Below are positions 24,842 through 32,993 of a stretch of 64,000 nt of DNA, one piece after another. The notes below the pieces were generated by a model. It did no database searches. It was not told the origin of the DNA and was given only the letters and a program-made list of their open reading frames with translations. This DNA comes from UBA3210 sp963610315 (GTDB lineage: Bacteria > Bacillota_I > Bacilli_A > RFN20 > CAG-449), in NCBI GenBank assembly GCA_963610315.1, contig CAVDMV010000007.1, positions 1 through 64,000 of the forward strand. The letters are read 5' to 3'. The stretch's first letter is position 1. The number at the start of each line of letters is the position of its first letter. Made by a program: the position numbers and the translations under genes.

Positions 24842-27385
24842 TTATTTTGCCTCGTAACCGGCTGAAACAATTTCTTTAATTAAGTCTTCTTTACTTACTT
24901 CACCTTCAAACTTAACTACGACATTATTATTTTCTAAACTTGCTTCAGCTGAACTTACTCCACTTACTTTTAAACAAGCATCTTCAACGTGCTTCTTACA
25001 ATGAGCACACATCATGCCATGAACTTCAAAAACTAATTCTTTCATTTCTTTTTCCTCCATTTTAGTTACATTTACTTCTTCATTACTAGAAGAATTTTCA
25101 TAAGTTATATTTTCTATTTTCTTAGGTTTATAAAAATTAATTGTTAATGCATTTAAGCATACGCTTACAGATGAAATACTCATCGCAATAGAACCAATCA
25201 TTGGATTAATCTTAAACGAAGGATTAATATAATAGAAAGCCCCAGTTGCGATAATAACGCAAATAAAGTTATAAAAGAACGCCCAAAATAAGCCTAGTTT
25301 TATCGTATTAATAGTTCTTCTAGATAAAGTAATAACATTTAAGATATCAAGTAAATCATTTCTTAAAAGAATGATATCACTTGATTCAAGCGCGACATCA
25401 CTTCCTCCTCCAACAGCGATACCTAGATCTGCGCTAGTGAGGGCTAAAGCATCGTTAACGCCGTCTCCTACCATAGCTACTAGATGTTTATCATCACTCT
25501 TTAATGAATTAATTACATCTAGTTTATCTTGTGGTTTAACTTCTGAAATAATTCTTTTTACTCCAACTTCTTTACCAATAGCTTCGGCAACTAATTTATT
25601 ATCACCAGTTAACATTACTACGTTAATTCCATAATTTTGTAATTCTTTAATCGCTAAAATAGAATTTCTCTTTACTTTATCTTTAATCGCGATAATTCCG
25701 ATAACGTCGTTATCTTCTAATATGACTAAAGTAGTTTTTCCTTGTGAAGATAATTCATTAATTGTTTCTTCTACATTACTAACATTTATCTTGTTACTAA
25801 CTAAATAATTTAAATTACCAATATAATATTTTTTATTATTAATAATTCCTACTAATCCTTGACCATCAAGAGAAGTAAAATCTTTCACTTCTAATTCATG
25901 AGGATTATGCTCTTTAACAAAATCAATGATTGATTTAGCAAGTGGATGTTCAGATTTATTTTCTAAAGAATAAAGAATAGAATAAATATCATTATTTTCT
26001 TTTAAAGAAATATAATCAGTAACACTTGGTTTACCTTCAGTAATTGTACCTGTTTTATCTAGAACAATCGTTTTAATTAAATGAGCTTTTTCTAATATTT
26101 CTGCATTTTTAATTAATAAACCATTCTCTGCCCCTTTACCAGTTCCTACCATAATAGCAAGAGGAGTCGCGAGCCCTAAAGCACATGGACAAGCAATAAC
26201 AACCACCGTAATAGCGAAATTAAATGAAGTTTCAAATCCTGCATTTAATAACATATTAATAATAAAAGTTAATACTGCGATAGTTAATATAACTGGAACA
26301 AATATTCCTGAAACTTTATCCGCAAGTTTTGAAATAGGCGCTTTAGAATTACTCGCTTCTTCAACTAATTTAATAATGTTCGCGATAGAAGTATCTTCAC
26401 CAACTTTAGTAGCTTTAATTTTAATATAACCAACTGAAATTAAAGTAGATGAATATACTTCATCATTAACTACTTTATAAATAGGTAATGATTCACCAGT
26501 AATATTAGCTTGATCAATCGAAGCATTACCTTCAATAATAATTCCATCGACTGGGATTGCTTCACCTTTTTTACAAATGATAATATCATTTACTTTAACT
26601 TTCTCGACTGGAATAATAACTTCTTCATTATTAATTAAAACACGAGCTTTTTTAGGAGCTAAATCCATTAATTTAGTTAATGCTTTAGTTGTTTTCTTCT
26701 TTGATAAACCTTCTAAATATTTACCTAAACTAACAAGAGTTAATATCATTCCTGCACTTTCAAAATATAATGAATCATGATACGTCATGACTAAGTCATG
26801 ATAGTAATTATAATTATCTTTATCATTTATCATTCCTTGTGTACCATAGCTAATCATAAATAAGGCAACTACGCCGTAAATAAGAGAAAATGTCGCACCG
26901 AGTGCGATTAAGCTATCCATATTAGGATGACCTTTAAATAATTTCTTAAAACCTGAAATAAAATAATTGCGATAAATATAAGTAATAGGTAAAACTAGTA
27001 TAAATTGAAGTAAACTAAATCCCATTGGATTATGATGGTGATCAAATATCGTTGGACTAATCCATCCCCACATCATATTCCCCATGGAAAAATACATAAG
27101 AATTAATAATAAAATACATGAAGTAATTAATTTAGCTAAAGTATAATCTTTTTCATTTAATTTAATAACTTTTTCATTTGGGAGAATAGCTTCATAACCT
27201 GCATCACTAACAGCTTGAATAATTCTTTCATCACTAAGAATATTTTCATTATATTCAACTTCCATATTGTTAGAGAGTAAATTAACATTACAAGAAGTTA
27301 TGCCGTCTAACGAATCTACTGCCTTTTGGACGTGCGCTTGGCACGCAGCACAGGTCATACCTTTAATATCAAATTTCTTCTTCAT
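24842..27385 (-). CDS. copA: Copper-exporting P1B-type ATPase with N- and C-terminal HMA domains
   Basis: An 847-residue Cu(I) exporter. It has an N-terminal HMA (GMTCAACQAHV, Cys12/Cys15), eight expected membrane helices, actuator TGES (ITGESLPI), transmembrane CPC (ACPCALGLATP), phosphorylation motif DKTGT, nucleotide-binding SEHPLAKS and GDGVNDA. The last helix has the MSISSVSVCLNAL pattern typical of Cu(I) pumps. Unusually, a linker and a second HMA (GMMCAHCKKH) are fused at the C terminus (about 780-847), where most CopA proteins end. A His/Met-rich exposed loop (DHHHNPMG, MGNMMWGW) near residue 105 may also bind copper. Cotranscribed with csoR (1-nt gap). Confidence 0.95.
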   Translation of the reverse strand: MKKKFDIKGMTCAACQAHVQKAVDSLDGITSCNVNLLSNNMEVEYNENILSDERIIQAVSDAGYEAILPNEKVIKLNEKDYTLAKLITSCILLLILMYFSMGNMMWGWISPTIFDHHHNPMGFSLLQFILVLPITYIYRNYFISGFKKLFKGHPNMDSLIALGATFSLIYGVVALFMISYGTQGMINDKDNYNYYHDLVMTYHDSLYFESAGMILTLVSLGKYLEGLSKKKTTKALTKLMDLAPKKARVLINNEEVIIPVEKVKVNDIIICKKGEAIPVDGIIIEGNASIDQANITGESLPIYKVVNDEVYSSTLISVGYIKIKATKVGEDTSIANIIKLVEEASNSKAPISKLADKVSGIFVPVILTIAVLTFIINMLLNAGFETSFNFAITVVVIACPCALGLATPLAIMVGTGKGAENGLLIKNAEILEKAHLIKTIVLDKTGTITEGKPSVTDYISLKENNDIYSILYSLENKSEHPLAKSIIDFVKEHNPHELEVKDFTSLDGQGLVGIINNKKYYIGNLNYLVSNKINVSNVEETINELSSQGKTTLVILEDNDVIGIIAIKDKVKRNSILAIKELQNYGINVVMLTGDNKLVAEAIGKEVGVKRIISEVKPQDKLDVINSLKSDDKHLVAMVGDGVNDALALTSADLGIAVGGGSDVALESSDIILLRNDLLDILNVITLSRRTINTIKLGLFWAFFYNFICVIIATGAFYYINPSFKINPMIGSIAMSISSVSVCLNALTINFYKPKKIENITYENSSSNEEVNVTKMEEKEMKELVFEVHGMMCAHCKKHVEDACLKVSGVSSAEASLENNNVVVKFEGEVSKEDLIKEIVSAGYEAK

Positions 27386-27386
27386 A

Positions 27387-27692
27387 TTATTGGAACCTCT
27401 TAAATAAATCGACTATTTCGTCAACTACTTCATAATTACCTTGTTCAATATTTTTAATTAAACATGAATGGACATGTTTATCTAATATCACATTAGCTAG
27501 TGATTTAATGCCTTTACAAGAGGCTGAAAGTTGAATTAATACATCATCACAATAACGATCTTCTTCAACCATCTTTTTAACACCGTTTAATTGACCAATT
27601 AGCCTATTTAATCTAGTAATTATTTCTTTCTTTTCTTCTTCACTTCTTTGTGTGGTTTTGTTATTTTCATTTTCTTTACAACAACATTCCAT
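27387..27692 (-). CDS. csoR: Copper-sensing repressor CsoR
   Basis: A 101-residue DUF156/CsoR-family repressor that leaves DNA on binding Cu(I). The three copper ligands are at correct spacing: Cys48 (EEDRYCDDVLIQL), His73 and Cys77 (LDKHVHSCL), matching Cys45/His70/Cys74 of B. subtilis. I chose ATG at 27692 rather than the GTG at 27701, because GGAGG overlaps that GTG and is 8 nt from the ATG. The N terminus is odd: three consecutive cysteines (MECCCKEN) before the fold, which might add a second metal site. The first gene of the copper operon, with its operator in the promoter spacer. Confidence 0.93.
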   Translation of the reverse strand: MECCCKENENNKTTQRSEEEKKEIITRLNRLIGQLNGVKKMVEEDRYCDDVLIQLSASCKGIKSLANVILDKHVHSCLIKNIEQGNYEVVDEIVDLFKRFQ

Positions 27693-27711
27693 ATACCCCA
27701 CCTCCGTATAT

Positions 27712-27740
27712 AATATATACCCTTAGGGGGTATGTGTCAA
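27712..27740 (-). promoter_or_regulatory. Promoter and CsoR operator
   Basis: On the minus strand TTGACA (27735-27740) and TATATT (27712-27717) are 17 bp apart, and the spacer is filled by the near-palindrome ATACCCTTAGGGGGTAT (27717-27733), which matches known CsoR operators (TACCC-N2-3-GGGTA). Repression by blocking RNA polymerase is expected. Confidence 0.88.
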
Positions 27741-27755
27741 TACATTTTCAAATTT

Positions 27756-27784
27756 AAAAGCACTCACCGATTGGCAAATGCTTT
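27756..27784 (-). terminator. Hairpin between the mobile remnant and the csoR promoter
   Basis: AAAGCACTCACC and GGCAAATGCTTT can form a 12-bp stem with G-U pairs and a GATT loop; four T follow on the minus strand. It may shield csoR from read-through out of the tRNA-Ala side. Moderate support. Confidence 0.4.
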
Positions 27785-27790
27785 CTCTCA

Positions 27791-28140
27791 TTATTTTAAA
27801 TCCTCGACACACTCGGATGCAAAAAATGCGTTCTTTGCGCCCATTTCCTTTGCTAGTTCACGAAGGATATCTACCGCGTTGACAGCCTGTCCATCTACCT
27901 CAGACATTGCGTCCTTATATACGCTCATCGTAGCCTGTACTTGGCTTATGGCAGCAACCAAATCCGAAGTAGTTTTTACCCCAGCCGCACCAAGTCCAGT
28001 AACAGCAGCATTGATGGGAAGAAGCTTTGTGCCAACACTAGACACAGTATTACCTACATTTTCAAGTTTACCACCGACTTCTTTGATTATGGCAAGAGTG
28101 GCATTGGAGTTTTCAGCTTCCTGGGCAAGTCTCTGTAATG
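27791..28140 (-). pseudogene. Fragment of a phage tail tape measure protein
   Basis: The minus strand encodes about 115 residues with the N-terminal pattern of phage tape measure proteins: VSSVGTKLLPINAAVTGLG, then SDLVAAISQVQATMS, then ELAKEMGAKNAFFASE, where the LAKEMGAK-F-ASEA motif is typical. The frame opens without a start near 28165 and stops at 27791, so both ends are missing (intact proteins exceed 600 residues). Base composition is clearly more GC-rich than neighbours. It is a recombination-scrambled prophage relic beside tRNA-Ala, merging into an IS66 fragment. The ORFs on the opposite strand here are shadows. Confidence 0.75.
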
Positions 28141-28145
28141 AATAT

Positions 28146-28346
28146 TCAGTCAGGAATTTTATCTGACAAAGGTGCTAAGTCTTCTATTTTATTACTTGGT
28201 GTAGTAGAAACATTATCTAAATACCAATTGATATAATCCGATGGTTTTAATCTATTTGCTATTGCTGTTTAAACTATCGTATACATAACACAATTCTTAA
28301 TCGCACCTTTAGTGGTTGAAGCCCCACTTGCGAAAATTGGTGGATT
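28146..28346 (-). mobile_element. IS66-family transposase C-terminal remnant
   Basis: Translation of the minus strand gives a 67-codon stretch with one in-frame TAA, bearing the C-terminal pattern of IS66 TnpC: FASGASTTKGAIKNCVMYTI, then TAIANRLKPSDYINWYLDNV, then IEDLAPLSDKIPD. These match the usual F-NTPKGA-AS--IYSIVETAK-NGL-PY-YL and L-P ending. The nonsense codon and missing upstream part show it is dead. Together with the tape measure fragment it fills the only mobile-DNA island of the window. Confidence 0.65.
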
Positions 28347-28396
28347 TACAAATAAAAAAGGTCTGACTAGTTAAAGCCAAACCGATAATAACATAA

Positions 28397-28472
28397 TGGT
28401 GGAAGTGACGAGGATCGAACTCGCTACCCCTTCGTTGCGAACGAAGTGCTCTACCAAGTGAGCTACACCCCC
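28397..28472 (-). tRNA. tRNA-Ala (anticodon CGC)
   Basis: Minus-strand cloverleaf: acceptor GGGGGTG/CACTTCC (with G-U pairs), D-arm GCTC..GAGC, anticodon stem CTTCG/CGAAG with loop TTCGCAA (anticodon CGC, reads GCG), T-arm GCGAG-TTCGATC-CTCGT, encoded CCA. It lies 31 bp after the glycosyltransferase gene and is probably read from that operon. Mobile-element remnants begin about 50 bp beyond its 3' end. Confidence 0.94.
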
Positions 28473-28503
28473 ATATTTAAAGAGCGACTGCTCTATAAAT
28501 ATA

Positions 28504-29523
28504 TTACTTTTTCTTAGATATTTCAATAGCTTGATTGTAAGCTTTAATAAGTTTTTTACCAACTTTTTCAATACTTCTTTCCTTAGCTACTTCATAACCT
28601 TTTTCAATAATAGAAGAATTATCATGTGAACAAATATAATTTATTTTTTCAATGAATTCTTCATTAGTTTTACCTTTATAACAATTGACGTTATCTTCTA
28701 ACCAACCATCATAGACTGGAATATCTCTTATTAATAAAGGAGTTTTACTCGCAAGAGCTTCTAAAGCAACAATACCTTCTGTTTCTTCATAAGTTGGAAA
28801 GAAAACGAGTGATGCGCTTTGTAATGCACCTTTAATAATATCTCCATCGATATAACCTGGGAATAAACAATTTTTTGGTGCATTTTTAATTGCCTTATTA
28901 ATTTTAATTTGGCAAAGAATTTTATCTAAATGACCAAACCAAATAAATTTTGTATCAGGCATCTTTCTCGCGATTTCAATAAAATCTAATAAACCTTTTC
29001 TAACAAAATATAATCCTACTCCAACGACTACTTTTTCATTTTCTTGAACGTTAAAGAAATCTTTAAACTTCTTTACTTTTTCGTTAGAACGGGCATATTC
29101 TTCTAACATAATACCATTGGAAATGGCAAGTACTGGGCATTTAGTCACCTTATAATTTTCAATTAAATTTTTGGAATATTCAGTTGGAGTAATAATTAAA
29201 GGAGCGCGAGAATAAAGTCTAGATAAGTTAGGATAAAAATAAACTTTTCCGACTAATTTCCATAATCTAAAGGAATTTCTAAAATCTTCATAAGTTGAAT
29301 GACCATGAACAACAACAGGAATATTTTTCTTTAAACATTTCTTTAAAAAATGAGAAGTATAAATAAAAGAAGAATTAATATGAACTAAATCATATGTATC
29401 AGATTTATTAAATGTTACTTCTATTCCATTATCTTCTAAAGCCTTCTTTTGATGACGAAGAGCTCTACCAATGCCAGAAGTTTTTTGAGCATTCGCGAAT
29501 TGTTCATATAATAAAACTTTCAT
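28504..29523 (-). CDS. GT4-type glycosyltransferase
   Basis: A 339-residue GT-B enzyme. The N terminus has SGIGRALRHQKKAL, typical of sugar acceptors recognised by lipid-linked glycosyltransferases; the C-terminal domain has VGLYFVRKGLLDF and the donor-binding EX7E motif (ETEGIVALE). It resembles Firmicutes enzymes that glucosylate diacylglycerol or lipoteichoic acid anchors, so membrane glycolipid synthesis is the favoured role, but acceptor specificity is not visible. Last gene of the pepV-trmB-ytpR-HAD operon, with tRNA-Ala right behind it. A small AGAGC-AGTC-GCTCT hairpin (28481-28494) after the stop may be a weak terminator or a processing site. Confidence 0.87.
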   Translation of the reverse strand: MKVLLYEQFANAQKTSGIGRALRHQKKALEDNGIEVTFNKSDTYDLVHINSSFIYTSHFLKKCLKKNIPVVVHGHSTYEDFRNSFRLWKLVGKVYFYPNLSRLYSRAPLIITPTEYSKNLIENYKVTKCPVLAISNGIMLEEYARSNEKVKKFKDFFNVQENEKVVVGVGLYFVRKGLLDFIEIARKMPDTKFIWFGHLDKILCQIKINKAIKNAPKNCLFPGYIDGDIIKGALQSASLVFFPTYEETEGIVALEALASKTPLLIRDIPVYDGWLEDNVNCYKGKTNEEFIEKINYICSHDNSSIIEKGYEVAKERSIEKVGKKLIKAYNQAIEISKKK

Positions 29524-29541
29524 ATTCTTCTTTTCCTTTCT

Positions 29542-30201
29542 CTATCTAATTAAGGTTTTAAAATCATTAATATAAATATCACTTATTTGTTCTTTTTCTT
29601 TTTCATCTTCTTTTAAGCAACCTTCATCAAAAACGGCGACTACATTAAAAGAAGCTTTCTTACAAATTTTAATGACGCTTAATGTATCTTCAAATACTAA
29701 GATATCTTTAGGGTCTAAATTTTGCTTTTTCGCGATATCTAAGAAGATGGTTGGACTCGTCTTACCTTCTTTATATTTCTTTACATCAACAATATGATCA
29801 AAATAATGATAGATTCCATTATTAATTAAACATGGCTCATAACATTCTTTTGAATTGGCTGTCGCGACGCATAAAGGAATATTAATTCCTTTTAAATAAT
29901 CTAAATATTCTTTAACATGAGTTTTTAAAGTTACTTCACGCGCATATTTATCTTGTACCGCGTCTAACCATTCTTTGATGATTTCTTCTTCACTCTCTTT
30001 AATATTATAAGTGTTTTTAGTAAAACTTGCCGCGGTAGTTAGTCCCATCGCCGCGATCTTTTTTCCGTATCCTAGAGGAACAACCATACCTCTTTTAAGA
30101 AAGAAATTTTCATCAACTTCTTTCCAAACTTTAGTTGAATTAAGTAAGGTACCATCTAAATCGAAGATGATACATTTAATATCTAAATCATTAATCTTCA
30201 T
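29542..30201 (-). CDS. HAD-superfamily hydrolase (beta-phosphoglucomutase-like)
   Basis: A 219-residue HAD phosphatase of subfamily IA. Motif I is FDLDGTLLNS (Asp14 nucleophile, Asp16), motif II VATANS, motif III Lys in KKYKEGKTSP, motif IV FEDTLSVI. The helical cap lies between about 20 and 85. Family members hydrolyse small phosphate esters such as sugar phosphates or 2-phosphoglycolate; the actual substrate cannot be read. It sits between ytpR (5 nt) and the glycosyltransferase (18 nt). Confidence 0.88.
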   Translation of the reverse strand: MKINDLDIKCIIFDLDGTLLNSTKVWKEVDENFFLKRGMVVPLGYGKKIAAMGLTTAASFTKNTYNIKESEEEIIKEWLDAVQDKYAREVTLKTHVKEYLDYLKGINIPLCVATANSKECYEPCLINNGIYHYFDHIVDVKKYKEGKTSPTIFLDIAKKQNLDPKDILVFEDTLSVIKICKKASFNVVAVFDEGCLKEDEKEKEQISDIYINDFKTLIR

Positions 30202-30206
30202 ATCTA

Positions 30207-30824
30207 TTAAATTTGTTTTAATGAAAAGAAATCTTGTCCTAAAATAACTTTTTCTTCATCTAAGACTAATAAATGATGAAGAGGATAATCCATCTTTAAG
30301 CCTAATTCTTTTGGTGAACAACACATACCATTAGATACTTCACCTAATAATTTACCTGGTTTAATAATTGTGCCATCCATCATAACTGTTCCTACAGTTG
30401 CAACAACTACATACATATTTTCTTTAACATTATAAGCTCCGCAGACGATATCGAGAACTTCTGAACCAATATCAACTGTTAAAATATGTAAATGATTTGA
30501 CTCAGGATGTTCTTCTACAGTTAAAATCTTACCTACTTTAAAACCTGTTTCAGTGACATAAGGTAATTTAATATCAGAAACTAAACTTAATTTAGAATTG
30601 ATCGCGTCAATCATTTCATTTGGAGGAAGAACAATTCTACCTTCGTTTTTAATTTTAACTACGGAAGAAAAATTAAAAATATTAATGCCTGTTAATTCTT
30701 CTTCATGATAAATTAATGTAATATCATCAAATGATTTAATATGAGTTGTACTCTTTTCATTATCAATAGAGATTAATAAAACATCTCCAATTAAATTTTT
30801 ATTATAAAAATATGAATATGCCAT
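30207..30824 (-). CDS. ytpR: YtpR-type tRNA-binding domain protein
   Basis: A 205-residue protein with an N-terminal DUF4479-like part (about 1-90) and a C-terminal EMAP/PheT-N-like OB fold (about 95-200) showing GKILTVEEHPESNHLHILTVD, DIVCGAYNV and SNGMCCSPKELGL. Such proteins are stand-alone homologues of the tRNA-binding domain at the start of phenylalanyl-tRNA synthetase beta. Role is poorly defined. The stop of trmB overlaps its start by 1 nt, and the pepV/trmB/ytpR neighbourhood is conserved in Firmicutes. Confidence 0.88.
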   Translation of the reverse strand: MAYSYFYNKNLIGDVLLISIDNEKSTTHIKSFDDITLIYHEEELTGINIFNFSSVVKIKNEGRIVLPPNEMIDAINSKLSLVSDIKLPYVTETGFKVGKILTVEEHPESNHLHILTVDIGSEVLDIVCGAYNVKENMYVVVATVGTVMMDGTIIKPGKLLGEVSNGMCCSPKELGLKMDYPLHHLLVLDEEKVILGQDFFSLKQI

Positions 30825-31468
30825 TATTTATTCTCCTTTTTTAAGCTTGCAATATATCTTTTTATTGGGGTACCTAAAGTTCTAAATCTAGTTTCATATT
30901 CAGTTGGTGCATCGTAATTATCTAATCCATCATAATCATATGTAACTGAATCGAGTTTAAAAGGTGAAGAAGCGATATATTCAACTGAATCATTAAATAA
31001 TATATCATTATCTGATTTAAAGATTAACTTACCATCATCTTTTAAAATTTTTGCATATTCTTCTAACATAGTAGGATAAGTAAGTCTTCTCTTATGATGA
31101 CGTTTTTTAGGCCATGGATCAGAGAAATTTAAGAATATTGTTTCTACTTTATGATTAATAAATTTTTCATTTACGTAATGTGCATCTGCGTTAACAAATA
31201 GAATATTATCAAGTTTTTCTTCTTGAATTTTTCTCACCGCATAAGCTAAAGCCATCGATTGCATTTCAATCGCGACAAATCTAATCGAAGGATATTTCTT
31301 CGCCATTTGAATAACAAAATCACCTTTACCTGAACCAATTTCAAGAACTAAATGGTCATAGTTAATATAATTTTGAAATAAATCTAAATCTAATTCATCT
31401 TGTTTTACGACTAAGTCTAAGTTATTTTCAATAACAACGTCGCCCCAAGGTCTCTTCTTTAATCTCAT
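30824..31468 (-). CDS. trmB: tRNA (guanine-N7)-methyltransferase
   Basis: A 214-residue TrmB that makes m7G46 in tRNA variable loops using S-adenosylmethionine. SAM motif LEIGSGKGDFV (about 41-51), the acidic AIEMQ motif, the catalytic NFSDPWPKKRHHKRR stretch, and the C-terminal YETRFRTLGTPIKR signature are all present. Its start and stop each overlap neighbours by 1 nt (TAATG type), showing translational coupling with pepV and ytpR. Confidence 0.97.
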   Translation of the reverse strand: MRLKKRPWGDVVIENNLDLVVKQDELDLDLFQNYINYDHLVLEIGSGKGDFVIQMAKKYPSIRFVAIEMQSMALAYAVRKIQEEKLDNILFVNADAHYVNEKFINHKVETIFLNFSDPWPKKRHHKRRLTYPTMLEEYAKILKDDGKLIFKSDNDILFNDSVEYIASSPFKLDSVTYDYDGLDNYDAPTEYETRFRTLGTPIKRYIASLKKENK

Positions 31469-32832
31469 TATTTTAATCTTCCTAATTCATAAATCGCTCG
31501 TGCATAAATTCCTTGTGAAGTAAAGAAATCTTCTAAGTCAATCTTTTCATTTGGCGAATGAATATTATCGACTTTACCAGGGAAATGGGAGCCAAAAGCA
31601 ATTGTATTTTTACTTTCTTTCGCGTAAGTACCTCCTCCAATCGTTTCAATTGGAGTAGTAACGTCACCTGTTTCTTCTTGATAAACTTTTAATAAAGTTT
31701 CAATCATTGGAGAATGTGGATCCATTAATAAATGTTCTCCATATCCTAAGAATTTAATTTCGCCAAATTCTAATTCATTTAATTTTCTTTCTACTTCATG
31801 TGGATTACAATTTTCTGGATGTCTAAAGTTAATAACCATTTCTAGAACACCATTTTCTAATGTAACTAAACCAACATTATAAGTAGTTGCATGTAGATAT
31901 TCTGATTCATAATATACACCCATCTTATTACCTGATGTTTCTAAATATGAATCGGCAATCTTATTTAATAATTCATCGTGATAGAACCAGCCTAAGAACT
32001 TAATTAAATATAAAGCTGCATTCTTACCTTTTTCAGGCATTGAGCCATGGCTAGAAAGACCATAAACTACAAGTTCATCATTTTCTTCACCAGCTTTTAA
32101 AGAATATTTAGTTGATGTAAGAGAAAAGAAAGTTTCACAAGCTTTAGTTAAATCTGGAGTATGTTTAATAATAGCTTTAGCTTCATCAATAACTGAATTA
32201 GGTGCTACCCCACCTTTTAAAGAAACAATATCAGTATTATTAATCTTTACCTTTTGTTCGTAATTAGAAATACCTTTTTCACCATAGATTAATGGGAAAT
32301 CTCCATCTGGAGTAAATCCATATGTAGGATAAGGTTTATGTAAAACATTAAAATAATGTTCTAAACATCTTGAACCTGTTTCTTCGTTTCCTCCGATAAC
32401 TAAGCTGACGCGGTAACCATTAATTAAGTTATTATCTTTTAATGCTTTTAATGCATAGAAAACTGCCATCGCTGGACCTTTATCATCAGAAGTACCTCTT
32501 CCGTACATTCTATTGTCTTCGATAACGGCACCAAAAGGTTCATAATTCCACTCACCTGAAACTGGAACTACATCAGCATGCGCATATAAAGCAATTAATT
32601 TATTTCCTGTACCACACGAAATTTCTGTGCAATAATTATCGCAACGATCAACTTCAAAGCCTTCTTTTTCTGCAAGGCACGCGATAAAATCTAATGCATT
32701 AAATACTCCTTGACCAAAAGGATGCTCACTCGTAACAGTTTGTTCATCATATATAGAATTAATCTTGATCCATGAAGCAAGATTTTTTAAAGATTCATCT
32801 TTATAAGGTTTTAATAATTTTTGAAAATCCAT
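31468..32832 (-). CDS. pepV: M20 dipeptidase PepV
   Basis: A 454-residue M20-family metallopeptidase of the PepV type, which cleaves dipeptides in the cytoplasm. Metal-site motifs: ALYAHADVVPVSGEW (His, Asp), GRGTSDDKGP (bridging Asp), IGGNEETGS (catalytic and ligand Glu), TPDGDFP, and the C-terminal NIHSPNEKI histidine. The lid domain contains GLSSHGSMPEKGKNA. It is the first gene of a five-gene operon; RBS GGAG is 7-8 nt before ATG. Confidence 0.95.
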   Translation of the reverse strand: MDFQKLLKPYKDESLKNLASWIKINSIYDEQTVTSEHPFGQGVFNALDFIACLAEKEGFEVDRCDNYCTEISCGTGNKLIALYAHADVVPVSGEWNYEPFGAVIEDNRMYGRGTSDDKGPAMAVFYALKALKDNNLINGYRVSLVIGGNEETGSRCLEHYFNVLHKPYPTYGFTPDGDFPLIYGEKGISNYEQKVKINNTDIVSLKGGVAPNSVIDEAKAIIKHTPDLTKACETFFSLTSTKYSLKAGEENDELVVYGLSSHGSMPEKGKNAALYLIKFLGWFYHDELLNKIADSYLETSGNKMGVYYESEYLHATTYNVGLVTLENGVLEMVINFRHPENCNPHEVERKLNELEFGEIKFLGYGEHLLMDPHSPMIETLLKVYQEETGDVTTPIETIGGGTYAKESKNTIAFGSHFPGKVDNIHSPNEKIDLEDFFTSQGIYARAIYELGRLK

Positions 32833-32938
32833 AATAATATATCTCCTTAGCCCTCACATTATACACTATTTTAATTTTATATAAAATTAATTTATGTCTA
32901 TGAAAGCACTTAAACAAGAATATTTAGGTAAAAAGCAA

Positions 32939-32966
32939 AGAAAAAACCTAGTTCAATGAACTAGGT
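32939..32966 (-). terminator. Terminator of the coaX-ECF operon
   Basis: ACCTAGTT and AACTAGGT form an 8-bp stem with a 5-nt loop (32946-32966), followed on the minus strand by a run of six T. It lies after the ECF S component stop at 32994. Confidence 0.85.
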
Positions 32967-32993
32967 GCACGACTAAGGAATATATATTATAAA

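Noticed and set aside
27732..28166. Plus-strand open frames opposite the tape measure fragment
   Set aside because: The minus strand shows protein similarity to phage tape measure; the plus frames are shadows caused by higher GC.
28371..28571. Open frame over tRNA-Ala on the minus strand
   Set aside because: It spans the tRNA gene and the end of the glycosyltransferase gene, has no ribosome site, and its product is simply translated tRNA sequence.
32893..32958. Plus-strand mini-ORF of 21 codons ahead of the coaX-ECF terminator
   Set aside because: No ribosome binding site, and it runs into the terminator stem of the opposite strand.
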